This document shows, one piece after another, positions 51,532 to 53,088 of a DNA stretch of 53,088 nt. A program made the translations under genes and the position numbers. This DNA comes from Candidatus Zipacnadia bacterium (GTDB taxonomy: Bacteria > Armatimonadota > Zipacnadia > Zipacnadales > UBA5352). The notes beneath the pieces were generated by a model. The model was not told the DNA's origin and made no database searches. It worked only from the letters and a program-made list of their open reading frames with translations. Where the stretch lies: NCBI GenBank assembly GCA_029821735.1, contig JALGSU010000010.1, forward strand, positions 1 through 53,088. The letters run 5' to 3'. The number at the start of each line of letters is the position of its first letter. The first letter of the stretch is position 1.

Positions 51532-52758
51532 TCAGCTCAGTCCGAGGCACACCTCGAGTGCTTCGCGCATTACCTGCGGGCCACGCGTGCGCGCCTCGGT
51601 GTGGCTGGTGGTCGGACCGGTGTACTGGTAGAGGAACGAGACCGCGTCCAGCGCTGCCGCCGCTTGGTAAGACGACAGGCCACGCCACAGCTCGTGACCC
51701 ACCTCCACACCGTAAGGATGGGCCGCGCCGCTCAGGGCGAGCAGGCGTGCGTTGAGGGCAATGGCCTTCTCCGCCCGAGCCGCGTCATCGTATATCTCCG
51801 GCGCGAAGAAGTAAGTCTTCGGCCTGTCATGATCGGGCTGGCGCAGGAAGTGGAAGTCCACATAGACCACCGGCGGTGAGGCGGCCAGGTAGCCCCAAAG
51901 TGCCTTCACTTCCGCCGGGCAGGCAGCGCCGACGGTGGCTTCCTCGAAGCCGAATGCCGCCAACTCGTCAAGGGCGTTCACGTTGCACAGCCCGAGAACG
52001 ATGCCGTCCGGGTTGGTCTGGGGCACGAAACTCAGGTGGTAGTCATCGAGCCACCGCGCGTCCTCACCAAGCACCGCCTCGGCCATGGCGGTTACCGCCC
52101 ACGCTGACTGCTCCCCCGGCTGCAGCGTCCCCGTGAAGACAGCTCGCGGGGCGGACCTGTTGCCGGCTTCCAGAGCGATGATCGGCCGCCCCTGCACTGA
52201 CTGCCCGATCTCGACAAGTTGAGCCGACGGGTGGCGGGTGGCCAGTTCGGCCAATCGCTCGCAGCAGGTCGAGTAGGGATAGCGCGCGGTGGTTGAGATC
52301 ACGCGCTGCTCGTGCGGGGCGAGCGGGATCGTGACGCTGACCGTGTCGGCGCCATCCCGTTGGCGATCCGACGTCAGCAACTTGCAGTCCAGCGCAGGGC
52401 GCGGCGCGGCCACGTCCAGAGATGATGTCATGTAGCGCTTGCGCAGGAAGTAGTCGAAGCCGTGGTCGATGAGCCACGCCGGCACGCGCACCTCAAGCTC
52501 AAGCTCTGCGGGCCGGTCCGAGCGGTTCTCGGTCAGCACACACATACTGTACGCGCTGATGGGGCCTTGTATCTGCATCTGCACCGGCACGTCGTCCTCG
52601 AGAGGGGCGACGCTGATGCTGACGGGGCCGGTGGTCTCGATATCGGTTGCGTTGCCGCACTCAATATCGGCAGTTGCCGCCAGTCCGGCATCGGTGACCG
52701 TCCAATCCGGCGACGCCAGACGTTGCTCGAAGTCCGCTCTGCTGGGGTACGGCGGCAT
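51532..52758 (-). CDS. M14-like metallocarboxypeptidase family protein with altered zinc site
   Basis: The 408-residue protein has an N-terminal beta domain (1-150) and a C-terminal M14-like domain (about 160-400) with QGRPIIALEAG, the zinc-site strand FTGTLQPGEQSAW, QTNPDGIVLGL and VVYVDFHFLRQPDHDRPKT. Ordinary M14 enzymes have H-P-x-E; here the first histidine is Gln (Q213-P-G-E216). The second His is present at H303 and a catalytic Glu is plausible at E388 (HTEAR). It may bind zinc poorly or act by another mechanism. No signal peptide is apparent. The likely ATG is 52758; 30 bases separate it from the next gene. Confidence 0.72.
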   Translation of the reverse strand: MPPYPSRADFEQRLASPDWTVTDAGLAATADIECGNATDIETTGPVSISVAPLEDDVPVQMQIQGPISAYSMCVLTENRSDRPAELELEVRVPAWLIDHGFDYFLRKRYMTSSLDVAAPRPALDCKLLTSDRQRDGADTVSVTIPLAPHEQRVISTTARYPYSTCCERLAELATRHPSAQLVEIGQSVQGRPIIALEAGNRSAPRAVFTGTLQPGEQSAWAVTAMAEAVLGEDARWLDDYHLSFVPQTNPDGIVLGLCNVNALDELAAFGFEEATVGAACPAEVKALWGYLAASPPVVYVDFHFLRQPDHDRPKTYFFAPEIYDDAARAEKAIALNARLLALSGAAHPYGVEVGHELWRGLSSYQAAAALDAVSFLYQYTGPTTSHTEARTRGPQVMREALEVCLGLS

Positions 52759-52788
52759 GGGTGTCGTCCCTGTGTGTGTGGGGTTAGT

Positions 52789-53088
52789 CTAGATCCCCAG
52801 ACCCCAACGGAGCCCGGATCTGAGGAGCGCGGGCCCATACTGCAGCATGGCGCCGCGGCCGGTCGCCATGATGTCCACTCGCCATTCGCTGCCCTCTTTG
52901 ATGAGCATGTAGGTCATCGTGTACTCATCGGCCCCGGTAATCTCGCGGATCATGTCAGGCGACTGCATGGTCAGCGGAACCTTGGCCTGGTCGCCGTCGA
53001 CGGTCGCAGACCCCACTGTGTATTCGCTTTGCTCGTCGCCGAAGAGCATGACCTGCCATATAGGGGGGCCGCCGCCCGCGGCGCCGAT
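52789..53088 (-). CDS. C-terminal part of NTF2/DUF4878-like protein (partial)
   Basis: The frame stays open to the window edge, so the first Met seen (53049) is internal and the N terminus is missing. The visible 99 residues have strand patterns SEYTVGSATVDGDQAKVPL and YTMTYMLIKEGSEWRVDIM, similar to the end of NTF2-like DUF4878 domains. It ends GLRWGLGI at TAG 52789-52791. The lipoprotein at 16583-17050 has a comparable strand ending in GVWKVASV. Nothing more can be said about function. Confidence 0.55.
   Translation of the reverse strand: MGAAGGGPPIWQVMLFGDEQSEYTVGSATVDGDQAKVPLTMQSPDMIREITGADEYTMTYMLIKEGSEWRVDIMATGRGAMLQYGPALLRSGLRWGLGI

Overview
The window is GC-rich, densely packed bacterial chromosome. 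It looks like a diderm: there are several lipoproteins with lipobox cysteines, many secreted or anchored enzymes, and an ABC exporter with a membrane-fusion adaptor. The gene set (Gfo/Idh/MocA oxidoreductases, GH123/DUF4091-like and heparinase-like carbohydrate enzymes, sugar-phosphate isomerase/epimerase, secreted proteins of unknown function) together with a classical T-box riboswitch suggests Armatimonadota or a related lineage. That is inference from gene content only; Planctomycetota, Hydrogenedentota and Sumerlaeota-like genomes carry similar carbohydrate genes but are less expected to use T-boxes. I see no insertion sequence, integrase, phage gene or CRISPR array.

Layout. Bases 1-66 are the tail of a + strand membrane protein. 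Bases 82-7299 form a seven-gene minus-strand operon: secreted carbohydrate-binding-like protein, large GH123-like protein, three membrane proteins (two with related C-terminal modules), Gfo/Idh/MocA oxidoreductase and a degenerate cyclase. A second Gfo/Idh/MocA gene is divergent (7443-8471). Bases 8474-23201 are a long, tightly spaced minus-strand run. In transcription order it holds a class III aminotransferase, polysaccharide deacetylase, membrane-anchored TIM-barrel protein, sugar-phosphate isomerase, methyltransferase, lipoprotein, ABC-exporter adaptor and ATPase, C45 peptidase, P1B metal ATPase, GNAT protein and the exporter permease. Housekeeping genes follow: tRNA-Pro(GGG), HU, and an operon TRIC-yraN-leuC-leuD-der-plsY-gpsA with a good promoter at 29939-29967.

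Bases 30778-37468 hold a complete valine/isoleucine operon (ilvD-ilvB-ilvN-X-Y-ilvC, minus strand). It is led by a well-formed T-box whose specifier reads GUC (Val), behind a TTGACG-17-TATAAT promoter. X and Y are a secreted pentapeptide-repeat protein and a small membrane protein. The matching tRNA-Val(GAC), with its own strong promoter, lies at 43552-43626, just before thrS. Between them are an S9 peptidase, a secreted multi-domain protein split by a one-base frameshift, and a DUF4139-like secreted protein. The right end has a flavin split-barrel protein, a trkH-trkA-usp potassium-uptake operon, a heparinase II/III-like protein, a convergent M14-like protein lacking one zinc ligand, and a truncated C-terminal fragment.

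How the genes fit together. The ilv and leuCD genes cover most of branched-chain amino-acid synthesis, with valyl-tRNA charging sensed by the T-box. gpsA and plsY make acyl-glycerol-3-phosphate. The carbohydrate genes suggest the organism cuts and oxidises complex or modified polysaccharides, but no substrate can be read from sequence. Many ORFs antisense to these genes are high-GC shadows and are left out.
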